IMG/VR virus record: IMGVR_UViG_3300042887_000976
Span: 1 to 64,000 of that record
Strand: one strand, 5' to 3'
Source: a virus
DNA length: 64,000 nt
The notes under the pieces were generated by a model. The model did not search any database and was not told the DNA's origin. It saw only the letters and a program-made list of their open reading frames with translations. Both the position numbers and the translations under genes were made by a program. Positions 1 through 6,517 of the stretch are shown here, piece after piece. How positions within the stretch are numbered: the first letter of the stretch is position 1; each line of letters begins with the position of its first letter.

Positions 1-2
1 TG

Positions 3-179
3 CTGGGCGTGAAGGCAGATGGCACTCGCACGATTGACGACCGCTTGTGGGGCTTGCTGGAGGGCAAGTTCCGTGAAGCCAAGGCAGTCATGGATGGCGA
101 GATGGTGGACACCATGGTGGGCGAGTCAGAAGAGTCGCTGGCGATGGCAATCCTGCGCTCCTACCTCGCAGACCTCTAA
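3..179 (+). CDS. C-terminal end of an unknown protein (5' end outside window)
   Basis: An open frame runs from the left edge to a TAA at 177-179, giving 58 residues that include LWGLLEGKFREAK and end in LRSYLADL. I do not recognise the family. It is probably real because a strong + strand terminator follows within 20 bp and the composition is ordinary coding sequence. It is the only + strand gene before 11.2 kb, so the left edge belongs to a rightward transcription unit that ends here. Confidence 0.6.
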   Translation: MGVKADGTRTIDDRLWGLLEGKFREAKAVMDGEMVDTMVGESEESLAMAILRSYLADL

Positions 180-193
180 CCACCCAGCGGTCG

Positions 194-226
194 GAGCCCC
201 TGCCCTTCGGGGTGGGGGCTCTTTCC
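194..226 (+). terminator. Rho-independent terminator of the left-edge gene
   Basis: A near-perfect 12-bp stem (194-205 with 210-221) closes a TTCG tetraloop and is followed by CTTTCCGTTT. It sits 15 bp after the stop codon of the partial + strand gene. Confidence 0.8.
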
Positions 227-235
227 GTTTCCAGA

Positions 236-247
236 GTTTCTGTAATG
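236..247 (-). repeat. CATTACAGAAAC box, - orientation, after the left-edge terminator
   Basis: An exact 12-bp copy of the window-wide box. No promoter with the standard spacing is visible next to it. Confidence 0.6.
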
Positions 248-612
248 TCCTGCGGGCTCAGATTGTTCGGGTCGCATAGCAGGGGATTGTTTGCGAACAC
301 ATAACGGAAACATAATTTTGACATAAGCCCCGTGGGGGCTCGCGAACACGGCTTGACAAAACCCTTGCGCAGTAAGGCTTTGCTGGGGGCTGATGCGGCG
401 CATTCATTCTGAAACCCTTGCCCCACAAGGCTCTGCGGGCGTTCGTTTCTACGGGCACTGGGAGGCTCTACGGGGGCACGCCCCCACTGTGGGCACTGTG
501 ACACCCGACCGACCGTTGTCGCCCCCATACGGGCTCCCAGTGGGCTCTGCGGGAGTCTCCATGTGGGTGCTGGGTTACGGGCTCGGTCAGGTGCTGGCTA
601 GACCAATAGTCT

Positions 613-628
613 GTTAGGTGCGCCTAAC
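613..628. repeat. 16-bp imperfect palindrome, copy 1
   Basis: GTTAGG-TGCG-CCTAAC, repeated exactly at 823-838. The 6-bp arms pair around TGCG. It could be a protein-binding site or a hairpin; it has no U-run and so is not a terminator. Confidence 0.6.
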
Positions 629-822
629 AAAACAGGGGTTTGGAGACACCCCGAAACACCCCAAACCCTGTCAGACGCTACAGGAGCCGTTTTGGGGGCG
701 ATACCCCCCTGTAGGCACCCTTCATACCTTTTCGGGCTCAATCGCCCCCATACGGGCTCTGAATGGGCAATCCTGAAGGCTCCCGTGGCTCGGTGGCTGG
801 CTCGGTCTCGGTCAGGCTCGGT

Positions 823-838
823 GTTAGGTGCGCCTAAC
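823..838. repeat. 16-bp imperfect palindrome, copy 2
   Basis: Identical to 613-628 (GTTAGG-TGCG-CCTAAC), 210 bp away, in the same gene-free region. Confidence 0.6.
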
Positions 839-940
839 GGGGCGAGTCGGGGCTCGGCTCGGTCTCGGTCTCATGGCAGGTCAGTGACGGTCTCGGTCAG
901 GGCGAGCCTGCGAGATTCTGTACGAACGCTCACGGGCAGG

Positions 941-1036
941 CGTGCGTGCGCAGGTGCGTGCGTGCGCAGGTGCGTGCGTGCGTGCGCACACGGGCGTGGG
1001 CGCAGGCGTGTGTGGGCGTGTGTGTATGCGTGTGTT
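941..1036. repeat. Alternating purine-pyrimidine low-complexity tract (GTGC/GTGT-rich)
   Basis: Dense runs of CGTGCGTGCG, GTGCGTGCGTGCGTGCGCAC and TGTGTGTATGCGTGTG lie in non-coding DNA. Such tracts can adopt left-handed DNA under negative supercoiling; whether this one does is inference. Confidence 0.6.
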
Positions 1037-1251
1037 TTTGTTTTGTGTTTCACGGATTCAAATGTGTTGGGCGAACTCGTAAACAATCAAACAAACTTTC
1101 ACGAACCCACAACGAACCCGACAACAATCAAACAATCCCTCACGGAATCACAACAACAGCGAACAACGAAACAATCCCTCACGGACAGCGTGAATGAAGC
1201 AACACCACCGAGCGCAGACATCACAGCACACGGGCTGACACGCCGTGGGGA

Positions 1252-1263
1252 CATTACAGAAAC
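1252..1263 (+). repeat. CATTACAGAAAC box, + orientation (1)
   Basis: An exact 12-bp copy on the + strand, opposite to almost all other copies. A second + copy lies at 1363-1374. Confidence 0.7.
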
Positions 1264-1362
1264 TCTTGCAGGCATTGGGAAAGGCTCAAAAAAACGAGGT
1301 CGGTTTTTCAGTGACATCGGTTTTTTGGAGACATCAAAAAACACCATCGGTTTTGCTGGAGA

Positions 1363-1374
1363 CATTACAGAAAC
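1363..1374 (+). repeat. CATTACAGAAAC box, + orientation (2)
   Basis: An exact 12-bp copy immediately 5' of the terminator hairpin at 1377-1406. Confidence 0.7.
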
Positions 1375-1376
1375 TG

Positions 1377-1406
1377 AAAAGCCCCCGCCCCGAAGGGCGA
1401 GGGCTC
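1377..1406 (-). terminator. Rho-independent terminator of the DUF932-like gene
   Basis: On the - strand a GC-rich stem (GAGCCCTCGCCC pairing with GGGGCGGGGGC) around TTC is followed by TTTTC. It begins 22 bp after the stop codon of the gene at 1429-2454. Near-identical hairpins close the next two genes. Confidence 0.85.
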
Positions 1407-1428
1407 ACAGTGGAGGGTCGCTGTGCTG

Positions 1429-2454
1429 TTAGGCGTTGGCGAGGACGAGGTCAATCGCTTGCAAGACCTGAAGGTCAGCGTCATCGGTCTTGCCCATGAC
1501 TGCGTTGCTCAGGTTGCGCTGGGCACGATTCTTGTCGGTGCCACTGATGTGGTGGGCATAGGTGTTGAAAGCCTGAATGACTCCCAACTTGGTGCCCTTC
1601 CATGGAGCGACCATTGGGTTCTTGCTGTACAGGTCAAAGATTGCGTCCTGCTTGTTGCCCAACTTGGTGCGTGCGCTGTTGGTGGTTTCACCCATCTCAG
1701 CGATTGGCACAAGGCGGTTCACGATGTCAAAGAACTGCTTGTCGGTCACCGAGACAGAAGCCAAAGCCTCAATCTCAGCCATGATGTTGTCGGTCATGGT
1801 GTGAACCACGCCGATGGCATCACGCACTGACTGAACCTTGAAGCCTGAGTGCTTTGAGTGACGGGTGCGGTGAGCAGACTTGCCATCGTTGAGACCCATG
1901 GACAGCGTGTTGTCGCAGACGACCACGGTGTTGGTCATCTTGTGGGTCGTGGCAAGCGAGCCGTTGTGGCTGGTCGTTGCGAGCAACTGCGGGCGAACGG
2001 TGAAGCCCGATGGGGTTTCAATGTTCTCAGGCAACTCAATGCTGACCCATGCAACTGCGCCACCCTTGAGAAGCCCAGCCTGACCGATGGCAAGGTTGCT
2101 GTCGTCCACGATGTTGGCGACTGCGTCAATGAGCCATTCGCCATACTGGTGGATTTGGTAGCCATCCTTGAAGATGCCAAGCACGCTCTGGTCATCGGAG
2201 CGAACGATGAACTTGCGGTCATTTTGCAAGACATAGTTGAAGCCCTCAGCGGTCGGGATACCAACGAATGCTGGTGCCTCTACTGCCTGCCAGTTGAGCA
2301 AACGGCGATACACATCGGCAACGGGGATTGCGCCAATGTAGTGATTGCTTTCCGAGCCCTGCTCAGATGCTTTGTAGTGCCATGCGTTTCCACGGCGTTC
2401 AGTGAATCCAATCAGAGTGTTCTGATTGAGCCATTCCAGTGTTTCCTGTGACAT
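1429..2454 (-). CDS. DUF932 / phage-plasmid-like protein (TIGR03299 type)
   Basis: 341 residues. The N-terminus (MSQETLEWLNQNTLIGF), a central segment with GLLKGGAVAWVSIELPE and VVCDNTLSMGL, and a helical C-terminal half match the DUF932 family, found on phages and plasmids with unproven biochemistry. The start is the ATG preceded by AGGAGGACATCAA; the frame stays open further upstream but that part has no ribosome site. The gene stands alone, with its own promoter (2500-2529), an upstream CATTACAGAAAC box (2546-2557) and its own terminator. Family recognition is from memory of sequence patterns. Confidence 0.8.
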   Translation of the reverse strand: MSQETLEWLNQNTLIGFTERRGNAWHYKASEQGSESNHYIGAIPVADVYRRLLNWQAVEAPAFVGIPTAEGFNYVLQNDRKFIVRSDDQSVLGIFKDGYQIHQYGEWLIDAVANIVDDSNLAIGQAGLLKGGAVAWVSIELPENIETPSGFTVRPQLLATTSHNGSLATTHKMTNTVVVCDNTLSMGLNDGKSAHRTRHSKHSGFKVQSVRDAIGVVHTMTDNIMAEIEALASVSVTDKQFFDIVNRLVPIAEMGETTNSARTKLGNKQDAIFDLYSKNPMVAPWKGTKLGVIQAFNTYAHHISGTDKNRAQRNLSNAVMGKTDDADLQVLQAIDLVLANA

Positions 2455-2499
2455 TTGATGTCCTCCTGTATCGGAAGGGGCGGTATTGCCCCACGACCG

Positions 2500-2557
2500 A
2501 TTGTAGGGGCGGTCATGTGAGTAAAGCAACAATCGCTCGGTGAAAGTTTCTGTAATG
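2500..2557 (-). promoter_or_regulatory. Promoter with upstream CATTACAGAAAC box, DUF932-like gene
   Basis: -10 TACAAT (2500-2505), 18-bp spacer, -35 TTGCTT (2524-2529). The box (2546-2557) lies 16 bp upstream of the -35, about one helical turn further than at the other promoters of this set. The predicted start site leaves a leader of about 40 nt. Confidence 0.6.
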
Positions 2558-2570
2558 GTCTGAGAACGAC

Positions 2571-2600
2571 AAAAGCCCCCGCCCGTAAGGGCGAGGGCTC
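2571..2600 (-). terminator. Rho-independent terminator of the gene at 2624-3262
   Basis: The stem GAGCCCTCGCCC / GGGCGGGGGC with loop TTAC is followed on the - strand by TTTTGTCG. It lies 24 bp after the stop codon and nearly copies the hairpins at 1377 and 3366. Confidence 0.85.
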
Positions 2601-2623
2601 CTGCTGGGGGAGTTGTTGGGGGG

Positions 2624-3262
2624 CTAGAAGGGCTCGGTGAAGCCATCAATCTCGTCTGCTGGTTCGGGCAATTCGTCAGGCTCGCCGCCGAACAACTCGG
2701 TCTCGTCCGAGTAAGACACGAACTTGTAAGTGCCATCAGGAAGGGTGGCAGTGCCACCCTTCTCGCCCCAGTGAGCCAACTTTGCGCCGTACCTGAAGAA
2801 CCCGAATGTGGGGTCGTCAGACGACTTGGTGATGTTTGCCAAGAACGCAAGTGTGTCACCCTCGTTGAGAACCACACGCATCTTGGTGAAGTCAACCACG
2901 GGAATGGTGCCCCACAACTTGGTGCCATCTTCACGCTCAAGGATGACCTTGGCAATCGGGGTGTTGTTGTTGCGCCCATCGGTGTCAAACTTGAGAGACA
3001 CAATTTTGCCAATGACGCTCTTGTTGCGACCGCCTACGACAACTTGCTTGTTGGCAATCATTTCAGCCTTCTTCTCAGCCTTGACCTTGTCGGTCTCAAA
3101 GTTGCGCTCAACGCAAGCCATCTGACCTTCAGAGAGAACGAAGCGCATGGACTTGTTCAAGATGTCGGTGTAGAAAGAGTTGCCATTGGCATAGGTCATC
3201 AAGTGCATGATGACTTTTTGCTCACGCTCAGATGGCGCAGGTCGTGGTTTGTATGTTGTCAT
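2624..3262 (-). CDS. Hypothetical protein, acidic C-terminus
   Basis: 212 residues. I do not recognise a family. The N-terminal half is charged and helical; the middle has beta-rich stretches (IGKIVSLKFDTDGR, KLWGTIPVVDF) reminiscent of small nucleic-acid-binding folds; the C-terminus is acidic and proline-rich (GGEPDELPEPADEIDGF). The start ATG follows AGGAGGAATCAAAA. It is a single-gene unit with promoter, box and terminator, so it is probably expressed on its own in the same programme as its neighbours. Confidence 0.75.
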   Translation of the reverse strand: MTTYKPRPAPSEREQKVIMHLMTYANGNSFYTDILNKSMRFVLSEGQMACVERNFETDKVKAEKKAEMIANKQVVVGGRNKSVIGKIVSLKFDTDGRNNNTPIAKVILEREDGTKLWGTIPVVDFTKMRVVLNEGDTLAFLANITKSSDDPTFGFFRYGAKLAHWGEKGGTATLPDGTYKFVSYSDETELFGGEPDELPEPADEIDGFTEPF

Positions 3263-3306
3263 TTTTGATTCCTCCTGTGGAAACGGGACGGGATGCCCCA
3301 CCACCA

Positions 3307-3354
3307 AAGATAGAGCAATCGCCCACAAGACACAACACCAAAGTTTGTGTAATG
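3307..3354 (-). promoter_or_regulatory. Promoter with CATTACACAAAC box, gene at 2624-3262
   Basis: -10 TATCTT (3307-3312), 17-bp spacer, -35 TTGTGT (3330-3335), 7 bp, box CATTACACAAAC (3343-3354). The leader resembles that of the next promoter (ATTGC.CTATCTTTGG and ATCCCGTCC are shared), so the two promoters look like duplicates. Confidence 0.7.
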
Positions 3355-3365
3355 TCCTGACAACG

Positions 3366-3397
3366 AAAAAAGCCCCCGCACCGAAGTGCGAGGGCTC
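3366..3397 (-). terminator. Rho-independent terminator of the gene at 3415-3768
   Basis: The stem GAGCCCTCGCAC / GTGCGGGGGC around TTCG is followed by TTTTTTCG on the - strand. Confidence 0.85.
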
Positions 3398-3414
3398 GTT
3401 CCGTGGGGGGCTGA

Positions 3415-3768
3415 TTAGCAGAAGATTGCGTACAGTTGCTCGCACTGCTCAAGTGAATATGTGCCAGCCGAATACTTGCCAACGAGGTGGTTGACGAATG
3501 GCTTCAATGTGCCGAGCCACATCTGCATTGCAGGCTCGCCAAAGTTTGTGGTCACGAACTCTTGCGTCCACAGCACATCTGCGAACTCGTGGTGATTCTT
3601 CATGCGAACTTTGTGACCTGTGTCTGCGCTGTGACGATGACCCCAGTTCTTGGCACCACGCTCGTTGCCACGATGATAGAACTGCTCCCATTCGCACTCT
3701 GTGCAAACTGTGTATGGGTAAGCACCAAACACTGCTGTCCCTGTTGGGTTAGGTGAGATAGTTGACAT
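3415..3768 (-). CDS. Small putative zinc-binding protein
   Basis: 117 residues, family not recognised. Near the N-terminus CTECEW is followed by GHRHSADTGHKVRM, a CxxC...HxxxxxxH pattern like a single zinc finger common in actinobacteriophage proteins. The rest is helical and ends in a cysteine. The ATG follows AGGAGGAATCAA. It is a single-gene unit with its own promoter, box and terminator. DNA binding is possible but unproven. Confidence 0.75.
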   Translation of the reverse strand: MSTISPNPTGTAVFGAYPYTVCTECEWEQFYHRGNERGAKNWGHRHSADTGHKVRMKNHHEFADVLWTQEFVTTNFGEPAMQMWLGTLKPFVNHLVGKYSAGTYSLEQCEQLYAIFC

Positions 3769-3809
3769 TTGATTCCTCCTGTGGAATTGGACGGGATTGC
3801 CCACTGCCA

Positions 3810-3857
3810 AAGATAGGGCAATCTCTTGCGAAGAGCAACATGAAAGTTTCTGTAATG
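3810..3857 (-). promoter_or_regulatory. Promoter with CATTACAGAAAC box, gene at 3415-3768
   Basis: -10 TATCTT (3810-3815), 17-bp spacer, -35 TTGCTC (3833-3838), 7 bp, box (3846-3857). Confidence 0.7.
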
Positions 3858-3864
3858 TGATTCA

Positions 3865-4239
3865 TCAGACAATCCGTTCTCGCAACTCGTCATAACTGAT
3901 GTTGACCCACCCTGTCAGGGAGTCATTTGGAACTCGTGGTGAGTTATCTTCCGTGGTAGAAAATGAATGCGCACAGCAGGGCTTGTCTTCCCAACAGGGG
4001 TGGCACCCTGCGCCAAACTTGAGTCGCAAGATTGGAAACAATTCCACAAGGCGAATTACACAGTCATGGCAAATGTCAAGTCGGCTAAGGAAATGTAAAG
4101 GTTTCTGAAAGTTGTCGGTGAAGCCTGCGTATGAACCAGTGATGTCAAATGACAACCCACGGTCAGGTGGTTCTTCAGGCAACCACCGTGTGACTGGCGC
4201 ACCACACCCGTCACAGGTGTTGGGAAGAGTTTCTGTCAT
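3865..4239 (-). CDS. Cysteine-rich hypothetical protein
   Basis: 124 residues with CDGCG near the N-terminus, CHDC in the middle, then C-P-C and CC pairs, consistent with zinc binding. I do not recognise the family. The start region (ATGACAGAAAC) is itself a one-mismatch copy of the window-wide box, encoding MTET; AAGGAC lies just upstream as a weak ribosome site. A CATTACACAAAC box lies 40 bp upstream (4279-4290), but I see no well-spaced -35/-10 pair there. Confidence 0.65.
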   Translation of the reverse strand: MTETLPNTCDGCGAPVTRWLPEEPPDRGLSFDITGSYAGFTDNFQKPLHFLSRLDICHDCVIRLVELFPILRLKFGAGCHPCWEDKPCCAHSFSTTEDNSPRVPNDSLTGWVNISYDELRERIV

Positions 4240-4278
4240 GTCCTTGTCTTTCGTTTAGTTGGGAGTGAGTCCGTGAGA

Positions 4279-4290
4279 GTTTGTGTAATG
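4279..4290 (-). repeat. CATTACACAAAC box upstream of the gene at 3865-4239
   Basis: An exact copy of the C-variant of the box, 6 bp past the stop of the preceding gene. No convincing promoter follows at the usual distance. Confidence 0.6.
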
Positions 4291-4295
4291 TTCCA

Positions 4296-4619
4296 TTACA
4301 GGTCGTCCTCATCACGATGCTCAAAACTCCAGCAGACCTCACCAGTGACAACACCAGCAATGAAGGCATCAGCCTGCAAACGGTCGTAGCACGATGGTGA
4401 GTCAAGAACGAGTACAAACTCATAGCCCAAGAGGCATCCGTGTACGAATGCGTTGCGCAGGTCAAGGTTTACACAATCGTTGGTGTCAGGGTATGTCATT
4501 TGTGCAATCTCGCCCCACTTCTCAAGATGTGCTTTTGTATAAGTTCTTGGTTGCTTGTGGTAACGCAAAGCGTTGCGTGTGTCACGCACTGCTTGCGAGT
4601 AATCCGTTATTACTGTCAT
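4296..4619 (-). CDS. Hypothetical protein
   Basis: 107 residues. I do not recognise the family. It has a helical N-terminal half and a more hydrophobic C-terminal half (FVHGCLLGYEFVLVLDS) ending in an acidic EHRDEDDL tail. The start is the ATG 6 nt after AGGAGG; an ATG two codons upstream lies directly on the Shine-Dalgarno sequence and is unlikely. It has its own promoter-box unit. Confidence 0.65.
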   Translation of the reverse strand: MTVITDYSQAVRDTRNALRYHKQPRTYTKAHLEKWGEIAQMTYPDTNDCVNLDLRNAFVHGCLLGYEFVLVLDSPSCYDRLQADAFIAGVVTGEVCWSFEHRDEDDL

Positions 4620-4648
4620 GTCCATCCTCCTGTGGTTGGGTTGACTTC

Positions 4649-4695
4649 ATCGTAGGGAATAAAACGGTCGGTTGCAACAGAGAGTTTCTGTAATG
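4649..4695 (-). promoter_or_regulatory. Promoter with CATTACAGAAAC box, gene at 4296-4619
   Basis: -10 TACGAT (4649-4654), 17-bp spacer, -35 TTGCAA (4672-4677), 6 bp, box (4684-4695). The box continues as ACAGAAACTCTCTGT, so ACAGA/TCTGT arms form a short dyad. Confidence 0.7.
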
Positions 4696-4713
4696 TTGGT
4701 TTTTTAGTGACAT

Positions 4714-4735
4714 CGGTTTTTCAGTGACATCGGTT
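4714..4735. repeat. 22-bp repeat also found at 1301-1322
   Basis: The sequence from 'cggtttttcag' to 'gacatcggtt' is identical at both places. Both copies sit in intergenic DNA next to CATTACAGAAAC boxes, suggesting a shared intergenic module. The core 'agtgacatcggtt' is also tandemly duplicated at 4706-4735. Confidence 0.65.
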
Positions 4736-4764
4736 CGTCAGATTCTGTATTAGTTTCTGTAATG
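4735..4764 (-). repeat. 30-bp repeat containing the box (copy 1, intergenic)
   Basis: Matches 5931-5960 at 29 of 30 positions. On the - strand it reads CATTACAGAAACT, then TACAGAATCTGACGA. Copy 1 is intergenic; copy 2 is inside a coding sequence. Confidence 0.75.
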
Positions 4765-4770
4765 GGGTGC

Positions 4771-4800
4771 AAGAAAAAGGGACGGTTTGCACCGTCCCTT
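4771..4800 (-). terminator. Rho-independent terminator of the 5.8-4.8 kb operon
   Basis: The stem AAGGGACGGT / ACCGTCCCTT around a 4-nt loop is followed on the - strand by TTTCTTGC. It lies 29 bp after the stop codon of the gene at 4829-5146. Confidence 0.8.
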
Positions 4801-4828
4801 CTCCCTCACTGGGGGCGTGAGATGTTAC

Positions 4829-5146
4829 TTAGTTCTCTTCTTCGTCTTCTGCTTCGTTCCAGCAATCTTCGCACATTGCATCTGCATAGATGTCAGAGTC
4901 CATTCCACAGATACCACAGTATGTTACTGTTTCTTCGCTCATACCAATGTCACAGGTGACCCACGCCATCGTGGTGCGGAGCAAGTGACCGTAGTCGGCT
5001 GATGTGGCTTCCTCGTGGTACGCAGTTACTTCATCGCTGGGCACGCCTGCTTTGCGCAATGCCTTCATCGTGCGAGCAAGGATTGAGAACGCATTACCGT
5101 CCTCACCTACTAGTTGCACTTGTGCTTCGGGGTATTTGGTTGTCAT
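4829..5146 (-). CDS. Conserved phage hypothetical protein with C-terminal zinc motif
   Basis: 105 residues. The N-terminal part (VQLVGEDGNAFSILARTMKALRKAG, then AYHEEATSADYGHLL) follows a pattern I know from many phage hypothetical proteins of unknown role. The C-terminus has CGIC and CEDC knuckles and ends in AEDEEEN. The ATG follows AGGAGGAATC and overlaps the preceding stop (ATGA). A promoter-box unit inside the preceding gene (5177-5224) can drive it separately. Confidence 0.75.
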   Translation of the reverse strand: MTTKYPEAQVQLVGEDGNAFSILARTMKALRKAGVPSDEVTAYHEEATSADYGHLLRTTMAWVTCDIGMSEETVTYCGICGMDSDIYADAMCEDCWNEAEDEEEN

Positions 5147-5391
5147 GATTCCTCCTGTGGAACTTGGTTGTTGATAAATGTATCGGTCTTGGTCAGGACT
5201 TGCAACTTAGGAGTTTGTGTAATGTCTGCCAAGTTGGATTGTGCGTCTTGCTCAAGTTTTTTGATGAGTGTTTCCATGCGTGCATACAATTCTTCAAACG
5301 CTTCATCACTAAGTTCGTTGTAGAAAGAAAGAATGCCATCAAAGGTTTTACGCAGTTCCTTTACCGTCTTGAGTAACTCTTGTGGTGCCAT
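5143..5391 (-). CDS. Small helical protein
   Basis: 82 residues, mostly amphipathic helix (LLKTVKELRKTFDGILSF, MKTLIKKLEQ-like stretch), plausibly coiled coil; family unknown. The ATG overlaps the stop of the upstream gene (ATGA), which decides the start; the frame stays open upstream into an arginine-rich stretch that is the shadow of the neighbour's acidic tail. Its 3' third carries the promoter of the next gene. Confidence 0.65.
   Translation of the reverse strand: MAPQELLKTVKELRKTFDGILSFYNELSDEAFEELYARMETLIKKLEQDAQSNLADITQTPKLQVLTKTDTFINNQVPQEES
5177..5224 (-). promoter_or_regulatory. Internal promoter with CATTACACAAAC box, gene at 4829-5146
   Basis: -10 TACATT (5177-5182), 17-bp spacer, -35 TTGCAA (5200-5205), 7 bp, box (5213-5224). 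It lies wholly inside the coding sequence at 5143-5391, where the box encodes DITQT. Confidence 0.65.
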
Positions 5392-5816
5392 CACTCGTCC
5401 TCGTCCTCGTCTTCTTCGGCGCACCAGTCGCATGAAGTTTCTGTCATGTCAGAGCCACAGTCAGGGCACTCCTCAACGGGGTCACCATTCTTGGTCAACC
5501 TTGCACCGTCAAGCATTATACGAAACTCCATTGCTGTGCCATTCTCGTAACGCACATACACAGGGAACACACCGTCCCCACCAGCAGTGGATGTTGCTAC
5601 GCCGAGACTCTTTCCTAACTGACCTGCTGTGTGACGAATTGTTGTAACGCACGCACCGTCATACGAGAAATCATTCTTGTCTTCATCAGTGCTGGATGTG
5701 AACTCATTGCTATCCCAATGTGACTTGATGTAACACGGGTCGCAGACCATGAGTTGACCTGAGTCAACTGCACATTCTCCTACGAGTGTCCATCCATTTT
5801 TTGTACTGTTTTCCAT
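5391..5816 (-). CDS. Hypothetical protein, DUF4241-like pattern, zinc-knuckle C-terminus
   Basis: 141 residues. The N-terminal segment GECAVDSGQLMVCDPCYI resembles a motif I associate loosely with DUF4241-type and phage hypothetical proteins. The C-terminus has CPDCGSDMTETSCDWC, a four-cysteine knuckle, then an all-acidic EEDEDEDE tail. The linker inside the knuckle is encoded by a one-mismatch copy of the window-wide box. The stop overlaps the next ATG. Confidence 0.65.
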   Translation of the reverse strand: MENSTKNGWTLVGECAVDSGQLMVCDPCYIKSHWDSNEFTSSTDEDKNDFSYDGACVTTIRHTAGQLGKSLGVATSTAGGDGVFPVYVRYENGTAMEFRIMLDGARLTKNGDPVEECPDCGSDMTETSCDWCAEEDEDEDE

Positions 5817-5848
5817 TTTCTCTACTTCCTGTAATGTTGAGATGTTGT

Positions 5849-6190
5849 TTATTTGTTGAGAATGTTATTCACGACTAAACCGATTGGTGAAGCGTTGAAC
5901 TTTTCTGCAAGGGTCTTGAGTTCTGTGGACTCGTCAGATTCTGTATCAGTTTCTGTAATGTCATCGTCTTCGGTAATGGCATTGAAGTTGTCAACTAAGT
6001 TGGCAACTTGCTCTTCAAGCAATGCAATAATTTCTTGTGGTGTCATTGGAAGAAAGATGTTTATTGCGTTGTAATCATTCAAAACAACCTTAAAAGTTGT
6101 CGTGCCAAACTGAGGCATATGGTGTAAGTCAAATGACATTTCTTTTGAGTGTGGATGGATATTTGTTGATGTGCTCATGTCTCGTGACAT
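5849..6190 (-). CDS. Hypothetical protein containing the box-encoded ITET segment
   Basis: 113 residues. An N-terminal domain (TTTFKVVLNDYNAINIFLPMTPQEII) precedes an acidic linker (EDDDITETDTESDESTE) encoded by the 30-bp repeat, then a short helical tail. I do not recognise the family. The ATG follows GGAGGGACA. The repeat falls in a low-complexity linker, as if the protein tolerates it there. It is driven by the promoter at 6225-6271. Confidence 0.65.
   Translation of the reverse strand: MSRDMSTSTNIHPHSKEMSFDLHHMPQFGTTTFKVVLNDYNAINIFLPMTPQEIIALLEEQVANLVDNFNAITEDDDITETDTESDESTELKTLAEKFNASPIGLVVNNILNK
5931..5960 (-). repeat. 30-bp repeat containing the box (copy 2, intragenic)
   Basis: Differs from 4735-4764 at one position. 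It encodes ITETDTESDE in the gene at 5849-6190. Confidence 0.75.
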
Positions 6191-6224
6191 TGTCCCTCCT
6201 CGGAACTAGTTGTTGGTAGTTGTA

Positions 6225-6271
6225 AATATAACGGTCGGTTTATGGAAACACAACACAAAGTTTGTGTAATG
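6225..6271 (-). promoter_or_regulatory. Promoter with CATTACACAAAC box, gene at 5849-6190
   Basis: -10 TATATT (6225-6230), 17-bp spacer, -35 TTGTGT (6248-6253), 6 bp, box (6260-6271). The box and following bases form ACACAAA-C-TTTGTGT, a perfect inverted repeat touching the -35. Confidence 0.75.
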
Positions 6272-6514
6272 TCAGATGTAGGTGATTGTCTGAATTGATG
6301 TGATTGGTGCCATGACTTGGTATGAAGGTTCGTCAACTGAAGAGCCAACAGTGAACCACAGAACTCCATCGCTGTAATCGGTGACTTCTACATAACCCCA
6401 TGAATGACCATCACGGAGTTGTATGCGAACAAACAAATCCTTGAGTGCGTGAAGAACTGTACAGTCTTCAATTTCTTTATTGGATTCTTCAAGATAGATG
6501 ATTGGGTAAGACAT
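6272..6514 (-). CDS. Hypothetical protein
   Basis: 80 residues with alternating beta-like segments (LFVRIQLRDGHSWGYVEVTDY, VLWFTVGSS); family not recognised. The start ATG follows GAGGAATAAACA, whose GAGGAA lies at the end of the preceding gene. It belongs to a right-to-left run with the two upstream genes (6518-7132). Confidence 0.65.
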   Translation of the reverse strand: MSYPIIYLEESNKEIEDCTVLHALKDLFVRIQLRDGHSWGYVEVTDYSDGVLWFTVGSSVDEPSYQVMAPITSIQTITYI

Positions 6515-6517
6515 TGT

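Larger units (their letters stand above)
180..1428. other. 1.25-kb GC-rich, repeat-rich region without a credible gene
   Basis: Several ORFs are open here only because the DNA is GC-rich and low in complexity; none has a good ribosome site or protein-like composition. The region holds the + strand terminator (194-226), two copies of a 16-bp imperfect palindrome (613-628, 823-838), near-repeats of 'cccccatacgggctc' and 'ctcggtc', an alternating purine-pyrimidine tract (941-1036), a duplicated 'aaacaatccctcacgga' (about 1129-1145 and 1169-1185), and three copies of the CATTACAGAAAC box. Two of those boxes (1252, 1363) are in the opposite orientation to nearly all others. A regulatory, packaging or replication role is possible but not shown. 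Confidence 0.6.

Noticed and set aside
692-1432. Long open frames in 180-1428 on both strands (for example 246 codons on +)
   Set aside because: Open only because of GC-rich low-complexity sequence; low-complexity translation (repeated Arg/Cys/Ala/Val), no ribosome site, and terminators and boxes run through them.
1429-3012. A 527-codon version of the DUF932-like gene
   Set aside because: The extension runs back through its own promoter, a terminator and the neighbouring gene; the ATG at 2454 has a strong Shine-Dalgarno sequence.
4649-4695. Start codon at 4625 for the gene at 4296
   Set aside because: It would sit directly on the AGGAGG ribosome site; the ATG at 4619 has proper spacing.
4753-4764. 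A promoter at the box copy in the intergenic region 4.74-4.76 kb
   Set aside because: No TTGnnn-17-TAnnnT pair follows at the usual distance, and it is next to the terminator of the preceding operon.
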